This document shows positions 1-7,805 of a DNA stretch of 8,005 bases, in pieces. Under the pieces are notes generated by a model that saw only the letters and a program-made list of their open reading frames with translations, was not told where the DNA came from and made no database searches. The stretch spans positions 1 through 8,005 of the forward strand of contig CAJVYT010000189.1 of NCBI GenBank assembly GCA_913009765.1, read 5' to 3'. The position numbers and the translations under genes were made by a program. The number at the start of each line of letters is the position of its first letter. Within the stretch, counting starts at the first letter, position 1. This DNA comes from an uncultured candidate division Zixibacteria bacterium (lineage in GTDB: Bacteria > Zixibacteria > MSB-5A5 > GN15 > FEB-12).

Positions 1-1552
1 CTGCATTCATTGTAAGGGCAGCGACAAAAAACGGAAGCACTCCGCCAATGAAGAATCCGATAACTACTTTCGACTCTAAAATATTGATACTTTCCAAACC
101 GACTACAGAAGCGTACGCAGAGAATAATGCCAATGCTGTTAAGGCAGCAGAGCCAATTGCAAATCCTTTTCCAATAGCAGCAGTTGTGTTACCTAATGAA
201 TCTAATTTATCAGTAATTTTACGTACATCTTCACCTAAACCTGCCATCTCTGAAATACCTCCGGCATTATCAGCAATAGGACCATAGGCATCAACAGACA
301 TAGTAACACCGATTGTAGCAAGCATACCAACACCTGCGATACCAATACCATAAAGACCGGCAAAGGTAAATCCGGCATAAATTGCTCCGCAAATGACAAT
401 AATAGGAAGTAAAACTGATTCCATACCTACAGCAAGACCGGAAATAATATTTGTCGCAGCACCTGTTTCGGATGCATCGGCAATATCTCTGATAGGTTTT
501 GCAGCGGTATAATATTCTGTCAATAGACCTAATGCGATACCTGCAACATTACCGGCAAAAATTGCCCAGAAAACATTCTGATTAATTCCTAATTTATCAA
601 TAATAAACCAAGCGGCACCCAACATCACAACTGAACCGACATAGGTAACCAAGCGTAAAACAGAAGCAGGGTTCATAGCTGAAAATAATCGGACAGATAA
701 TATTCCTAAAATAGACGCACATGCACCAAATGCAACAATGAGTAATGGCAGTGACATCATGTCAGCACGACCACCTGAACTAATACCGGCAAACAAACCA
801 AATTTAGCAGTAGCAGCAATAGCTATTGTAGCAATAACTGAACCGACATATGATTCAAAAAGGTCGGCACCCATTCCGGCAGTATCACCGACATTGTCAC
901 CTACATTGTCAGCAATAACAGCAGGGTTCCGAGGATCATCTTCAGGAATACCGGCTTCAACTTTACCCACAAGGTCAGCACCCACATCAGCAGCTTTTGT
1001 AAAAATACCTCCACCGACACGAGCAAACAGAGCAATTGTTGAGGCACCCATTGCAAAACCTGAGATATATGATGAAATTCCTTGATTAGCAATAAACGCA
1101 GGTAAATAAAAGTAAAATACTATACCAACTCCTATTAATCCTAACGATGCGACCGACATTCCCATAACTGCACCGCCTGAAAAAGCGATAGATAATGCTG
1201 CTGCTTCCCCTTCGTCTTTTGCTGCTGCTGTCGTACGAACATTTGCAGAAGTAGCTGCATTCATTCCGACAAAACCGGCAAGCATAGAACAAAATGCTCC
1301 ACCTACAAATGAATATGCTGTCTCAGGTGTTGTTTTCCAAAACAACAAGATGCTTACTATAGCGATAAAACCTAAGAGAATGGTATATTCTCGTTTTAAG
1401 AATACCATCGCTCCATCATGAATAACATCGGAAATTTCTTTCATTAATTCTGTTCCGGTAGATTTACTTTTAATCCACATCAACAAAATTAACGCAAAAA
1501 CAATTCCGACAATTCCGATAATGACTGATAACAAGCCAGTATCAAATCCCAT
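1..1552 (-). CDS. hppA: Membrane-bound ion-translocating pyrophosphatase (H+/Na+-PPase), N-terminal 517 residues, cut by window edge
   Basis: This integral inner-membrane enzyme hydrolyses cytoplasmic pyrophosphate and uses the energy to pump Na+ and/or H+ outward. I translated the minus strand from the ATG at 1552 and the frame is open to position 1, so 517 residues are present of the usual 650-800. Family signatures are intact: [11 protein letters not shown] at 189-199, the aspartate-rich DNVGDNVGD at 215-223, EYYT, and [12 protein letters not shown] at 421-432. [10 protein letters not shown] begins at residue 454. Ala458 and Gly461 fill the positions that are Lys and Thr in K+-independent enzymes, so a K+-dependent enzyme is expected. 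Glu233 in DLFESY sits at the helix-6 position typical of Na+-pumping members; the choice of Na+ over H+ is an inference. AGGAG at 1561-1565, 8 bases upstream, supports the start. A terminator upstream separates it from the lipoprotein gene. The truncation is from the window, not the biology. Confidence 0.97.
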   Translation of the reverse strand, partial: MGFDTGLLSVIIGIVGIVFALILLMWIKSKSTGTELMKEISDVIHDGAMVFLKREYTILLGFIAIVSILLFWKTTPETAYSFVGGAFCSMLAGFVGMNAATSANVRTTAAAKDEGEAAALSIAFSGGAVMGMSVASLGLIGVGIVFYFYLPAFIANQGISSYISGFAMGASTIALFARVGGGIFTKAADVGADLVGKVEAGIPEDDPRNPAVIADNVGDNVGDTAGMGADLFESYVGSVIATIAIAATAKFGLFAGISSGGRADMMSLPLLIVAFGACASILGILSVRLFSAMNPASVLRLVTYVGSVVMLGAAWFIIDKLGINQNVFWAIFAGNVAGIALGLLTEYYTAAKPIRDIADASETGAATNIISGLAVGMESVLLPIIVICGAIYAGFTFAGLYGIGIAGVGMLATIGVTMSVDAYGPIADNAGGISEMAGLGEDVRKITDKLDSLGNTTAAIGKGFAIGSAALTALALFSAYASVVGLESINILESKVVIGFFIGGVLPFFVAALTMNA

Positions 1553-1622
1553 ACTGATTTCTCCTGTAAAGATTATAATATTTAATAGGTTACATTTATT
1601 TTCACACTTTAAATTAGGCAAG

Positions 1623-1650
1623 AATATATTGAAAAATAAAATATTGGCAA
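1623..1650 (-). promoter_or_regulatory. Possible sigma-70-like promoter for hppA
   Basis: Read on the minus strand, TTGCCA (1650-1645) and TATATT (1628-1623) are separated by 16 bases. They lie between the upstream gene's terminator and the hppA ribosome binding site, giving a leader of about 60 bases. The placement after a terminator makes a promoter necessary here, but such hexamers are easy to find in AT-rich DNA. If the host is a Bacteroidota with a TAnnTTTG-type -7 element, this call would be wrong. Confidence 0.3.
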
Positions 1651-1672
1651 GCAAAATTTAAAGAATTTGTAT

Positions 1673-1703
1673 AAAAAAACGGCTTAGAAAACTAAGCCGT
1701 TTT
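1673..1703 (-). terminator. Rho-independent terminator of the RskA-like lipoprotein gene
   Basis: An inverted repeat has the core CGGCTTAG-AAAA-CTAAGCCG (1680-1699), extended by flanking A/T pairs to about 12 bp with a 4-base loop. On the minus strand it is followed by seven T residues (1679-1673). It starts 25 bases beyond the stop codon of the 1729-3102 gene. On the plus strand the trailing T run is only four bases, so it should work mainly on minus-strand transcripts. Confidence 0.85.
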
Positions 1704-1728
1704 AAATAACTTGTTTGAATTTACCTAT

Positions 1729-3102
1729 TTAGAAATTTTCTACAGTAACCAAAATCGATGGAAAACCTCTATAATCATCATTTGAGTACATATAACCTGT
1801 TAATGTATATTGCTGCGTCCCTGTTCGACTATATCCATTTACTGTTGTATCACCAGGCAAAAAGACAGGTAAATCACCTACAAATGCTAATAAAGGGAAG
1901 TTTGTTGTTTCATTATAAAATTCTGGTTCTAATGAGATAAATACATGACCCTTTGAATTTGCAAGTACAGGAGGTGTTGTCATTGGAGCAGGAAGATTCA
2001 TCAAGAAATCTTCTCCGGGAAATAAAGGTACTCTAGGGGGATTTTTATATAGATTATCTACAAATGGATTTGCTTCATCTTGTTGAGTAATCTCATAAAA
2101 TATACCCGTGCTTAATAGCCCACCGGTATAATTCATCAAAATAGGCTCTAATATTAACCAGCCAGGTAGGGTCATTTTCCCAACTGCTGCTGTATCTATC
2201 ACATCAGAAACAACCCATCCACGATATTTCCATCCAAATTCCTGTAAATTTGGCAGTTGGAAATCATCTTGTGTAAATTTATCTTCAATAACAGTATATG
2301 AAGATGTATCAAATGTCATTTTAAGTGTAGTCGGATAATATCCAGATGTGTCAATTGAGAGATAAGTCTTATACCGTACAGTAGTTACATCTAAAGTATC
2401 TAAACCGCTGCCGGATTCATCGGCACCTAAAACAAAAATTGTGTCTATTTGAATTATAGAATCAATACCAATAACGTTTGTATCAATAAGAGTTGAATCT
2501 GCTGGTATAAAAAGACCAGAATCTAACTTCCAATCAGTTACTGAAAATGTATCGGTTATTGTAGTAGTATCTCGTTTATAACTACAAAACCAAATTGAAC
2601 TACCGTCATTTGTAGTATCCTGACCATCTGATGTAGATTTTAAGTTATAACGGACTGTTGCATCCCAAAGTGAATTGACTTGTGGAAAAACTAATTTAAT
2701 TGTTGGGCTGCTAGTAAGATCTAAAAGCAAAATTGAAGCAGGTGAATTAGGTAAAGGATCGTTTATAGGTTCTACAGAGACAATAATTGAATTGTAGTTC
2801 TCAATACTCTCGTCTAAGAAAAATCTTCCGGCATCAGCTCGAATTTCACCATTTTCAGAGAGGAAATGTCGGGACATATAATTAAAACCAAATTTCCCCA
2901 ATGAAAGAGTATCAGTATCATTTGCTACCCATAATTGGTAAATAGTACCTGTCGGGTTATCAGGTAATCTTTCCGGTGATAATGTTAAATATGCTTTGCC
3001 GTTTGGTGTAATTACATCCTCAGGCTGATCGCATCCGATAGCAAAAGCCACAATACATAATGTTAATGTGCTAAGTAGCAATATTTTAGAACGGTTAAAC
3101 AT
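1729..3102 (-). CDS. Predicted lipoprotein with two RskA-like (anti-sigma-K C-terminal type) domains
   Basis: This is a 457-residue exported protein of unknown function. The N-terminus is a lipoprotein signal: basic NRSK, a hydrophobic stretch at about 7-22, and the lipobox AIGC with Cys24 as the lipidation site. Residues 36-125 resemble the extracytoplasmic domain of RskA-type anti-sigma factors, with YQLWV at 55-59, SLGKF at 67-71 and VSVEP at 108-112 followed by a proline-rich turn. The pattern recurs at about 288-410: YRGWVV from 293, STGIF at 331-335 and ISLEP at 389-393. A Thr/Asp/Ser-rich linker joins them. No N-terminal zinc anti-sigma (ZAS) domain and no membrane helix other than the signal is seen, so a classical anti-sigma role is unlikely. 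AAGGAGGA (3118-3111) lies 8 bases before the ATG. The gene is transcribed alone, divergent from the 3316 gene. The lipoprotein call is firm; the domain assignment is by pattern reading. Confidence 0.85.
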   Translation of the reverse strand: MFNRSKILLLSTLTLCIVAFAIGCDQPEDVITPNGKAYLTLSPERLPDNPTGTIYQLWVANDTDTLSLGKFGFNYMSRHFLSENGEIRADAGRFFLDESIENYNSIIVSVEPINDPLPNSPASILLLDLTSSPTIKLVFPQVNSLWDATVRYNLKSTSDGQDTTNDGSSIWFCSYKRDTTTITDTFSVTDWKLDSGLFIPADSTLIDTNVIGIDSIIQIDTIFVLGADESGSGLDTLDVTTVRYKTYLSIDTSGYYPTTLKMTFDTSSYTVIEDKFTQDDFQLPNLQEFGWKYRGWVVSDVIDTAAVGKMTLPGWLILEPILMNYTGGLLSTGIFYEITQQDEANPFVDNLYKNPPRVPLFPGEDFLMNLPAPMTTPPVLANSKGHVFISLEPEFYNETTNFPLLAFVGDLPVFLPGDTTVNGYSRTGTQQYTLTGYMYSNDDYRGFPSILVTVENF

Positions 3103-3127
3103 CTATATGTTCCTCCTTGGGAAACTT

Positions 3128-3155
3128 ATATTATTTTTCAATTTTATAAACACAA
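3128..3155 (-). promoter_or_regulatory. Possible promoter of the RskA-like lipoprotein gene
   Basis: On the minus strand TTGTGT (3155-3150) is followed after 16 bases by TAATAT (3133-3128). This predicts a transcript starting about 20 bases before the start codon, just upstream of the AAGGAGGA ribosome binding site. The region is very AT-rich, so the match is only suggestive. I could not pick a convincing promoter for the divergent plus-strand gene in the same 213-bp spacer. Confidence 0.3.
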
Positions 3156-3302
3156 AACGAAATAATACTAATAAATACCAGTCATTGTCAAGTTCTTATT
3201 GAAAAAGATTTTAACTCATTTTAGTGACGTTTTATCTCACTGGAATATCTAAAGGAAATATTAGTTTTTGTCGATAATAATTTTAAATGTTTACAACTAA
3301 TT

Positions 3303-3309
3303 AAAGGAG
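3303..3309 (+). promoter_or_regulatory. Ribosome binding site supporting a TTG start
   Basis: AAAGGAG ends 6 bases before the TTG at 3316. It is the only good Shine-Dalgarno sequence near the 5' end of this gene. The first in-frame ATG (residue 27) would delete the complete four-cysteine zinc ribbon, so the TTG start is preferred. Confidence 0.75.
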
Positions 3310-3315
3310 TTCTTT

Positions 3316-5418
3316 TTGCAAAAATGCCCAAAATGCTTAGCTGAGCAAAACAATGTAAACTCTCATACATGTTTTTATTGTGGTGCTGATATGAGCAACT
3401 CACCTGAGTACACTTCTCAGGCTGATATACAAACAGACAATGATGATTATATTCCTGAACAAAGTATTTCTCTTCCTGATTCAGATGACCTGGGAATTGA
3501 AACAAATGCGGATATAATGGAATCAGAAGCACATAATTTAAGTGACACTTCACCAACTGAAGAAATAAAGACTACAAGTAATAATTTCTCAAAACAGTAT
3601 AATGAAGAAAATCATAGCTCAGACTCAAAAAATGAATCTTCAAATATCAAGAAATTATCTGATAGTGAAATTAAAGAAATTGAAAAAAATCTTTATAAAT
3701 CCGATAATTTTATAAATGACAAAGATAAATCCGACCTTATTGAAAAAATTAGCAGTATCAATACTGATCACCCCGAGCCATTTTCTAATAAACCGATTGA
3801 ACCGCCAAAACATAACAAAGCTCAAAAAGAAACTCCAAATTCTGAAGTAGCAATAGAATCTGAACTCCCTAAACCTCAAATCGCAAAAAAAGGTCAAGGA
3901 CTTGCATACTTCTATCATAGCTATATCCAACTACAAGGTTCTCAAAAATTACATCCTGACGATGAAATGATTATTAATAATCGCAATTATATCCTAAAAC
4001 CTAAAAACTTAAGCAAAAACTTCACCCTCTACTCTGTTGCGGCTTCTTTAGTTATTATTGTATTAATTATCGGCTCGTTTTTAGTAGGTAATTCAAGTGT
4101 GGGAAATGGTCAGGTTATCGGTATTATTTTAGATGAAAACGATCAACCATTTATAGAGGGTGCCACAGTCGTATTCTCTGAATTAGGTGAAAAAGTTAAT
4201 TCTGATGCTCAAGGTCTTTTTTCCTTTTCAAATATTCCGACAGGCTCACACAAAATAGAATATTTAATAAACAATGAAATAACCGGTTCAGATTATATAA
4301 CAATTGCAAATAACAATAACTCATATATTACATTGAAACCAAGTTCGCAAAAATCCGCAGGGACCCAAACTCCTCTAAAACAACTAACTATTGCTTCATC
4401 TCAAAAAAAACCTATTGAAAAACTAAGTTTCCAGAAGCCTTCATCCAAAAAAGAAACGGTACAAATAGCGAAAAAAACAACCCCAAAGAAAAAGAAAAAA
4501 ACTTCTAAATCAAAGACAACAACCAAAAAACAGGTGTCAGGATATGGGAAATTAGCTCTGAATGCCAATGTTGAGGGTGCCAAGATTAAAGTGGATGGAA
4601 ATGTGTTAGGGGCAGGAAATCTGACGTATACAAAAATAAAATCAGGCAAACATTCCTATACTGTTTCTCTTGATGGGTATGAAACTGCTAAAGGTACGTT
4701 TTCTATCAAAAAAGGGAAGACAAAAAAACTGTCTCCTACCTTAAAGCTATTAACGCAGACAAAAAAAGAAGAAACTTTCAAGGGTAATGATTATTTTTAT
4801 TCGGCTCAAAATGCATACAAGCAAGGCGATTATACCGCAGCAATTGCTGATTATCAAAAAGTGATTGATAAAACTCCTAACAATGTAAAAGCATACTACG
4901 GTACGGCAGAATCATACTCCAAACTGAAGAAGTGGGATCTTGCATACGAAAACTATATTCGCTCTGCGGAAATTTATCAATTTAAAGGAAGAGTAAATGA
5001 TGCTATTTCATGCTACAACAAAGCTGTTGATGTAAATAAAAATTTAGCAAATGCTTATTTAGGTAGAGGAGAGATCTACTTAGATGCTGGGGAATATAGA
5101 GCAGCACTCATAGATTTTGATAAAGTGGTTAAACTTGAAAAACGTAATTTCAGAGGATACTACGGTATGGGGGAAGCATCCTTTAAACTGCAGCGGTATA
5201 CAAAAGCAGTGAAATATTTCAAGGATGCCCGCTCATTAGATAATACCAATCCTCTTGTTCATCAATATCTGACCTTATCATATATGTATGAACATGACCG
5301 AAAAAACACAAAAAAAAGTTTCGAGAAATTTGAACGATACGCTTCAGAAAATGATAAAAATAAGTTCAAAAACAACAGCCAATATTCTGCTGTAATAAAA
5401 TATATTGATTCGGAGTAA
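3316..5418 (+). CDS. Zinc-ribbon / single-TM / CarboxypepD_reg-like / PEGA / TPR multidomain protein
   Basis: A 700-residue membrane protein, probably a scaffold; no enzymatic domain is visible. In order: a zinc ribbon with CPKC (4-7) and CFYC (19-22); a low-complexity acidic Ser/Asn/Glu-rich stretch, about 28-190; a short conserved-looking segment, about 190-235; one transmembrane helix, about 238-258; a carboxypeptidase-regulatory-like beta-sandwich, about 265-342 (GQVIGIILDEND, then GLFSFSNIPTGSHKIEY); a Lys/Thr-rich linker, about 345-408; a PEGA domain, about 410-480 (GAKIKVDGNVLG, SGKHSYTVSLDGYE); and about five or six TPRs from 490 to 677, then a short tail. Lys residues just before the helix suggest the N-terminus is cytoplasmic and PEGA/TPR are periplasmic. 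It starts at TTG with AAAGGAG 6 bases upstream. The two-CW gene follows after 10 bp, so co-transcription is likely. Domain boundaries are approximate, and the role (envelope assembly or signalling scaffold) is inferred. Confidence 0.9.
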   Translation: MQKCPKCLAEQNNVNSHTCFYCGADMSNSPEYTSQADIQTDNDDYIPEQSISLPDSDDLGIETNADIMESEAHNLSDTSPTEEIKTTSNNFSKQYNEENHSSDSKNESSNIKKLSDSEIKEIEKNLYKSDNFINDKDKSDLIEKISSINTDHPEPFSNKPIEPPKHNKAQKETPNSEVAIESELPKPQIAKKGQGLAYFYHSYIQLQGSQKLHPDDEMIINNRNYILKPKNLSKNFTLYSVAASLVIIVLIIGSFLVGNSSVGNGQVIGIILDENDQPFIEGATVVFSELGEKVNSDAQGLFSFSNIPTGSHKIEYLINNEITGSDYITIANNNNSYITLKPSSQKSAGTQTPLKQLTIASSQKKPIEKLSFQKPSSKKETVQIAKKTTPKKKKKTSKSKTTTKKQVSGYGKLALNANVEGAKIKVDGNVLGAGNLTYTKIKSGKHSYTVSLDGYETAKGTFSIKKGKTKKLSPTLKLLTQTKKEETFKGNDYFYSAQNAYKQGDYTAAIADYQKVIDKTPNNVKAYYGTAESYSKLKKWDLAYENYIRSAEIYQFKGRVNDAISCYNKAVDVNKNLANAYLGRGEIYLDAGEYRAALIDFDKVVKLEKRNFRGYYGMGEASFKLQRYTKAVKYFKDARSLDNTNPLVHQYLTLSYMYEHDRKNTKKSFEKFERYASENDKNKFKNNSQYSAVIKYIDSE

Positions 5419-5428
5419 TAAGCTGCTT

Positions 5429-5713
5429 ATGTCCAAAAAATTAAACTGCTGGGAATTTGTCAATTGCGGACGAGAAAAAAATGGGCTTATGGTACCGTTA
5501 TTGGGTGAATGTAAAGTTGTGAAGAACATGAAACATGATGGACTCAATGGCGGAATCGGTGGCGGAAGAGCATGTTGGATGATTCAAAAAAATGATTGTG
5601 TAATGAAACAATCGGGACAGTTTTCGTGCTGTTATGACTGCTCTTTTTATAAAAGAGTTCTTTTTGAAGAAGAAGAAAAAGTTGAACATAAATTAGAACC
5701 TGTAAAGGTTTAA
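5429..5713 (+). CDS. Small cysteine-rich two-CW domain protein
   Basis: A 94-residue protein resembling the two-CW family, whose function is not established. The repeated CW signature is visible: CWEFVNCGRE at 7-16 and GGGRACW at 44-50. Further cysteines are at 28, 57, 67, 68 and 71, ending in YDCSFYKRVLFEEEE, typical of the family's C-terminal half. Eight cysteines in a short, soluble, signal-less protein suggest a metal or iron-sulfur site; that is inference. The usual proline-containing motif after Cys28 is replaced by KVVK, a mild divergence. I chose the ATG at 5429 because family members begin a few residues before the first CW. Upstream GGAG (5412-5415) is 13 bases away, a loose spacing, and an in-frame TTG at 5405 would overlap the preceding gene and add eight residues. 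It lies 10 bp after the 700-residue gene and ends before a shared terminator, so it is probably translated from the same mRNA. Confidence 0.88.
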   Translation: MSKKLNCWEFVNCGREKNGLMVPLLGECKVVKNMKHDGLNGGIGGGRACWMIQKNDCVMKQSGQFSCCYDCSFYKRVLFEEEEKVEHKLEPVKV

Positions 5714-5729
5714 AAATCCCTCATATTTA

Positions 5730-5767
5730 AAAAAGGCGATTAGCAGTTCCTGCGATATCGCCTTTTT
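5730..5767 (+). terminator. Rho-independent terminator of the 3316-5713 gene pair
   Basis: An 11-bp inverted repeat, AAAAAGGCGAT (5730-5740) with ATCGCCTTTTT (5757-5767), encloses a 16-base loop that can form a small inner GCAG/CTGC hairpin. The descending arm ends in five T residues. It lies 16 bases after the two-CW stop codon. The loop begins with TAGCAGTTCC, also found in the terminator at 7806-7837. Confidence 0.85.
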
Positions 5768-5773
5768 ATTTGC

Positions 5774-5802
5774 TTGCGAACAAAACTTTTCCCCCCTATT
5801 TT
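5774..5802 (+). promoter_or_regulatory. Possible sigma-70-like promoter of the S9 peptidase gene
   Basis: TTGCGA (5774-5779) and TATTTT (5797-5802) are separated by 17 bases, directly after the upstream terminator and about 43 bases before the start codon. The spacer contains a run of six C (5791-5796), unusual in this AT-rich DNA. Position and spacing are right, but the -10 match is moderate. Confidence 0.35.
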
Positions 5803-5833
5803 CGTCTTAGATATAAAATCAACAATATCTCTT

Positions 5834-5838
5834 GGAGA
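5834..5838 (+). promoter_or_regulatory. Ribosome binding site that fixes the S9 peptidase start
   Basis: GGAGA lies six bases before the ATG at 5845. That ATG opens directly onto a lipoprotein signal peptide. An upstream in-frame start at 5770 would add 25 mostly polar or basic residues before the signal and lacks a Shine-Dalgarno sequence, so it is not used. Confidence 0.8.
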
Positions 5839-5844
5839 CATAAC

Positions 5845-7782
5845 ATGCGTTTAAATAAGTTTCTCGTTTTAATAATTACACTATGTTTGTTCATTATTGG
5901 ATGCTCGAAAGATAATCAGGCTACTGACAGCAGTTATAACAGCACAAAAGTTAAAACACTTTTAGATGCCGGCAAATATGTTCCTGACATTGGTACTTTC
6001 TTGCAAATAGGTGCGAATATACCTGAGGGAATTAGTTGGGAGGGCGACAAAGTATTTTTTAAATCATCTGCTTCCGGTGCTTCTCAAATATACCGTCTTA
6101 CCAAAGATGGCTGGCCGTATCAGCTCACAACATTTGAAGACGGCATCGACTATTTTGTTCTCTCATATAATTCACAGATGGCAATTGTCGGGGCATCAGT
6201 TGGAGGCTCTGAACAATCACAACTCTACCTTATGGACACCGAAACAGGAAGAGTCCTCAAACTTACCGATTTCAGCGATGTTCAAATAGGTTCGGTTACA
6301 TGGGCAAGAGATGACAAATCTATTTATTACCGTTCTAATGAAGAAAACAAACGTGATTTCTTCTTATACCAAATGGATATTCTAACCGGTAAGTCAAAAA
6401 AGATTTTTGACAACCCCGGCTATAATGCTATAGCTGATATCTCTCAAGACGGTAAAACTATGATTGTTGCCAACTACACATCAAATGTAAATAATAATTT
6501 ACTCATATTGGATTTAACCACCGATAAATTTGAAGTACTTAACGATGACAAAGGCGATGTTCTCTATGGGTCTCCTACTCTCATGCCTGACAACAAAACT
6601 ATATGGCTCGTCTGTAACGGAAATGATGATGGTGTTGCTCGTGTTGCTCAAATGACTATCGGCTCATCAAAAGTTGAATATATCAATGATGGTTGGATTG
6701 ACCCCAAATGGGAAGTTGAATATATAGCTTTCTCCCGAGACTACAAAACAATGGGAGCCCAAATCAACGAAGAAGGATACAACCGTCTAAAAATTCGAGA
6801 TGTCTATTCTAAAAAGGAGTTGCCGTCTCCTCCATTGAACGGTATGCTTGGATTTTCCGGTGCTGACAAATACGGTAATATACTTCTCTCATTTTCCGGA
6901 CCTACGCAGGCTCCTGATTGTTGGTTATGGAACCCTCACACAGAAAAACTCAAACAGCTCACATTTTCAATTTATGCAGGTATCGACCGCAAAATCTTCA
7001 CTGAACCTAAACTGATTAAATATAAGTCATTTGATGGACTTGAAATCCCTGCCTTTTTATATCTCCCTGCCGATTATGACGGCAAACCGATACCTTTTAT
7101 TGTTTCTGCTCATGGCGGACCGGAAAGTCAATTTCAACCGAGGTTTATCCGAAATTATCAATATTTTATGCTTAATGGATTCGGTATTATTTCTCCCAAT
7201 CCTCGCGGTTCATCCGGTTACGGACGTGAATATCAAAACCTCGATAACTATAAACTTCGTAAAAATTCGCTCAAAGATTACAAAGCAGCTGTTGATTATT
7301 TAATTGCTAATAACTTTACCCAAAAAGGTATGATTGGAATTCGAGGAGGTTCCTATGGCGGCTATGTTGTGTTGGGCATGATTACTGAGTATCCTAATTT
7401 ATTTGATGCGGCTATTGATGTTGTCGGTATCGCCAATTTTAAATCATTTTTGCAAAACACCAAACCATATCGTCGTGCCTTACGTGAATCCGAATATGGT
7501 CCTTTGTCTGACCCTGACTTTTTAGATTCTATCTCCCCTATCCATAAAGCGAACCTGATTAAAACACCTCTTTTTGTTATCCATGGTGAAAATGACCCCC
7601 GTGTGCCAGTTGGTGAAGCCCGTCAGATTATTAAAGCAGTGAAAGACAATAATGGAATTGTCGAATCTCTGATTTTCCCCGATGAAGGTCACGGTGCTAG
7701 AAAACGTGTTAATGTTATCAATTCATATCGCAGACAAGTCGAATTCTACAAAAAACATTTATTATCTCACGATAAAAAATAA
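5845..7782 (+). CDS. S9-family prolyl oligopeptidase-like serine peptidase, lipoprotein
   Basis: A 645-residue exported peptidase of the S9 clan (acylaminoacyl-peptidase/dipeptidyl-peptidase-like), expected to cleave short peptides in the envelope. The signal is MRLNKF, a hydrophobic core and the lipobox IIGC, with Cys20 as the lipid anchor. Residues about 40-390 are a beta-propeller, seen as repeated blades such as SQIYRLTKDGWPYQLT and SQLYLMDTETGRVLKLTD. The alpha/beta-hydrolase domain follows, from about 395 to 640. Its landmarks are HGGPE (423-427), NPRGSSGYG (452-460), the nucleophile elbow GGSYGG with Ser503, HGENDPRVP with Asp584, and DEGHG with His616. The triad is complete and the length is normal for the family, so it should be active. 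It has its own promoter candidate and is bounded by terminators on both sides, hence probably a monocistronic unit. The precise S9 subfamily and substrate cannot be read from sequence alone. Confidence 0.95.
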   Translation: MRLNKFLVLIITLCLFIIGCSKDNQATDSSYNSTKVKTLLDAGKYVPDIGTFLQIGANIPEGISWEGDKVFFKSSASGASQIYRLTKDGWPYQLTTFEDGIDYFVLSYNSQMAIVGASVGGSEQSQLYLMDTETGRVLKLTDFSDVQIGSVTWARDDKSIYYRSNEENKRDFFLYQMDILTGKSKKIFDNPGYNAIADISQDGKTMIVANYTSNVNNNLLILDLTTDKFEVLNDDKGDVLYGSPTLMPDNKTIWLVCNGNDDGVARVAQMTIGSSKVEYINDGWIDPKWEVEYIAFSRDYKTMGAQINEEGYNRLKIRDVYSKKELPSPPLNGMLGFSGADKYGNILLSFSGPTQAPDCWLWNPHTEKLKQLTFSIYAGIDRKIFTEPKLIKYKSFDGLEIPAFLYLPADYDGKPIPFIVSAHGGPESQFQPRFIRNYQYFMLNGFGIISPNPRGSSGYGREYQNLDNYKLRKNSLKDYKAAVDYLIANNFTQKGMIGIRGGSYGGYVVLGMITEYPNLFDAAIDVVGIANFKSFLQNTKPYRRALRESEYGPLSDPDFLDSISPIHKANLIKTPLFVIHGENDPRVPVGEARQIIKAVKDNNGIVESLIFPDEGHGARKRVNVINSYRRQVEFYKKHLLSHDKK

Positions 7783-7805
7783 TAAAATAAATTGTATAAT
7801 TATGT

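Noticed and set aside
738..1085. Open plus-strand frame of 115 codons opposite hppA, and similar shorter frames at 48-287 plus and 901-1292 minus
   Set aside because: They overlap the intact, strongly conserved pyrophosphatase frame and have no ribosome binding sites or recognisable domains. The Ala/Pro-rich composition is the mirror of Gly/Ala-rich membrane helices.
3103..3315. Divergent AT-rich spacer as a possible regulatory hub or small RNA locus
   Set aside because: Beyond one weak minus-strand promoter candidate and the ribosome binding sites, I see no inverted repeat, operator-like palindrome or terminator-tailed RNA.
3221..3930. Minus-strand frames of 111 and 91 codons over the start of the zinc-ribbon gene
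   Set aside because: They are antisense shadows of the acidic low-complexity region, with no ribosome binding site or domain. The zinc ribbon and SD sequence support the plus-strand gene.
4480..4530. A-rich stretch that could be a slippage or frameshift site in the 3316-5418 gene
   Set aside because: It encodes a Lys/Thr-rich linker and the frame continues without break into the PEGA and TPR domains, so no shift is needed.
6011..7303. Plus-strand frames of about 90 codons within the S9 peptidase gene (6011-6289 and 7031-7303)
   Set aside because: Out-of-frame shadows of a complete peptidase with clear propeller and catalytic motifs.
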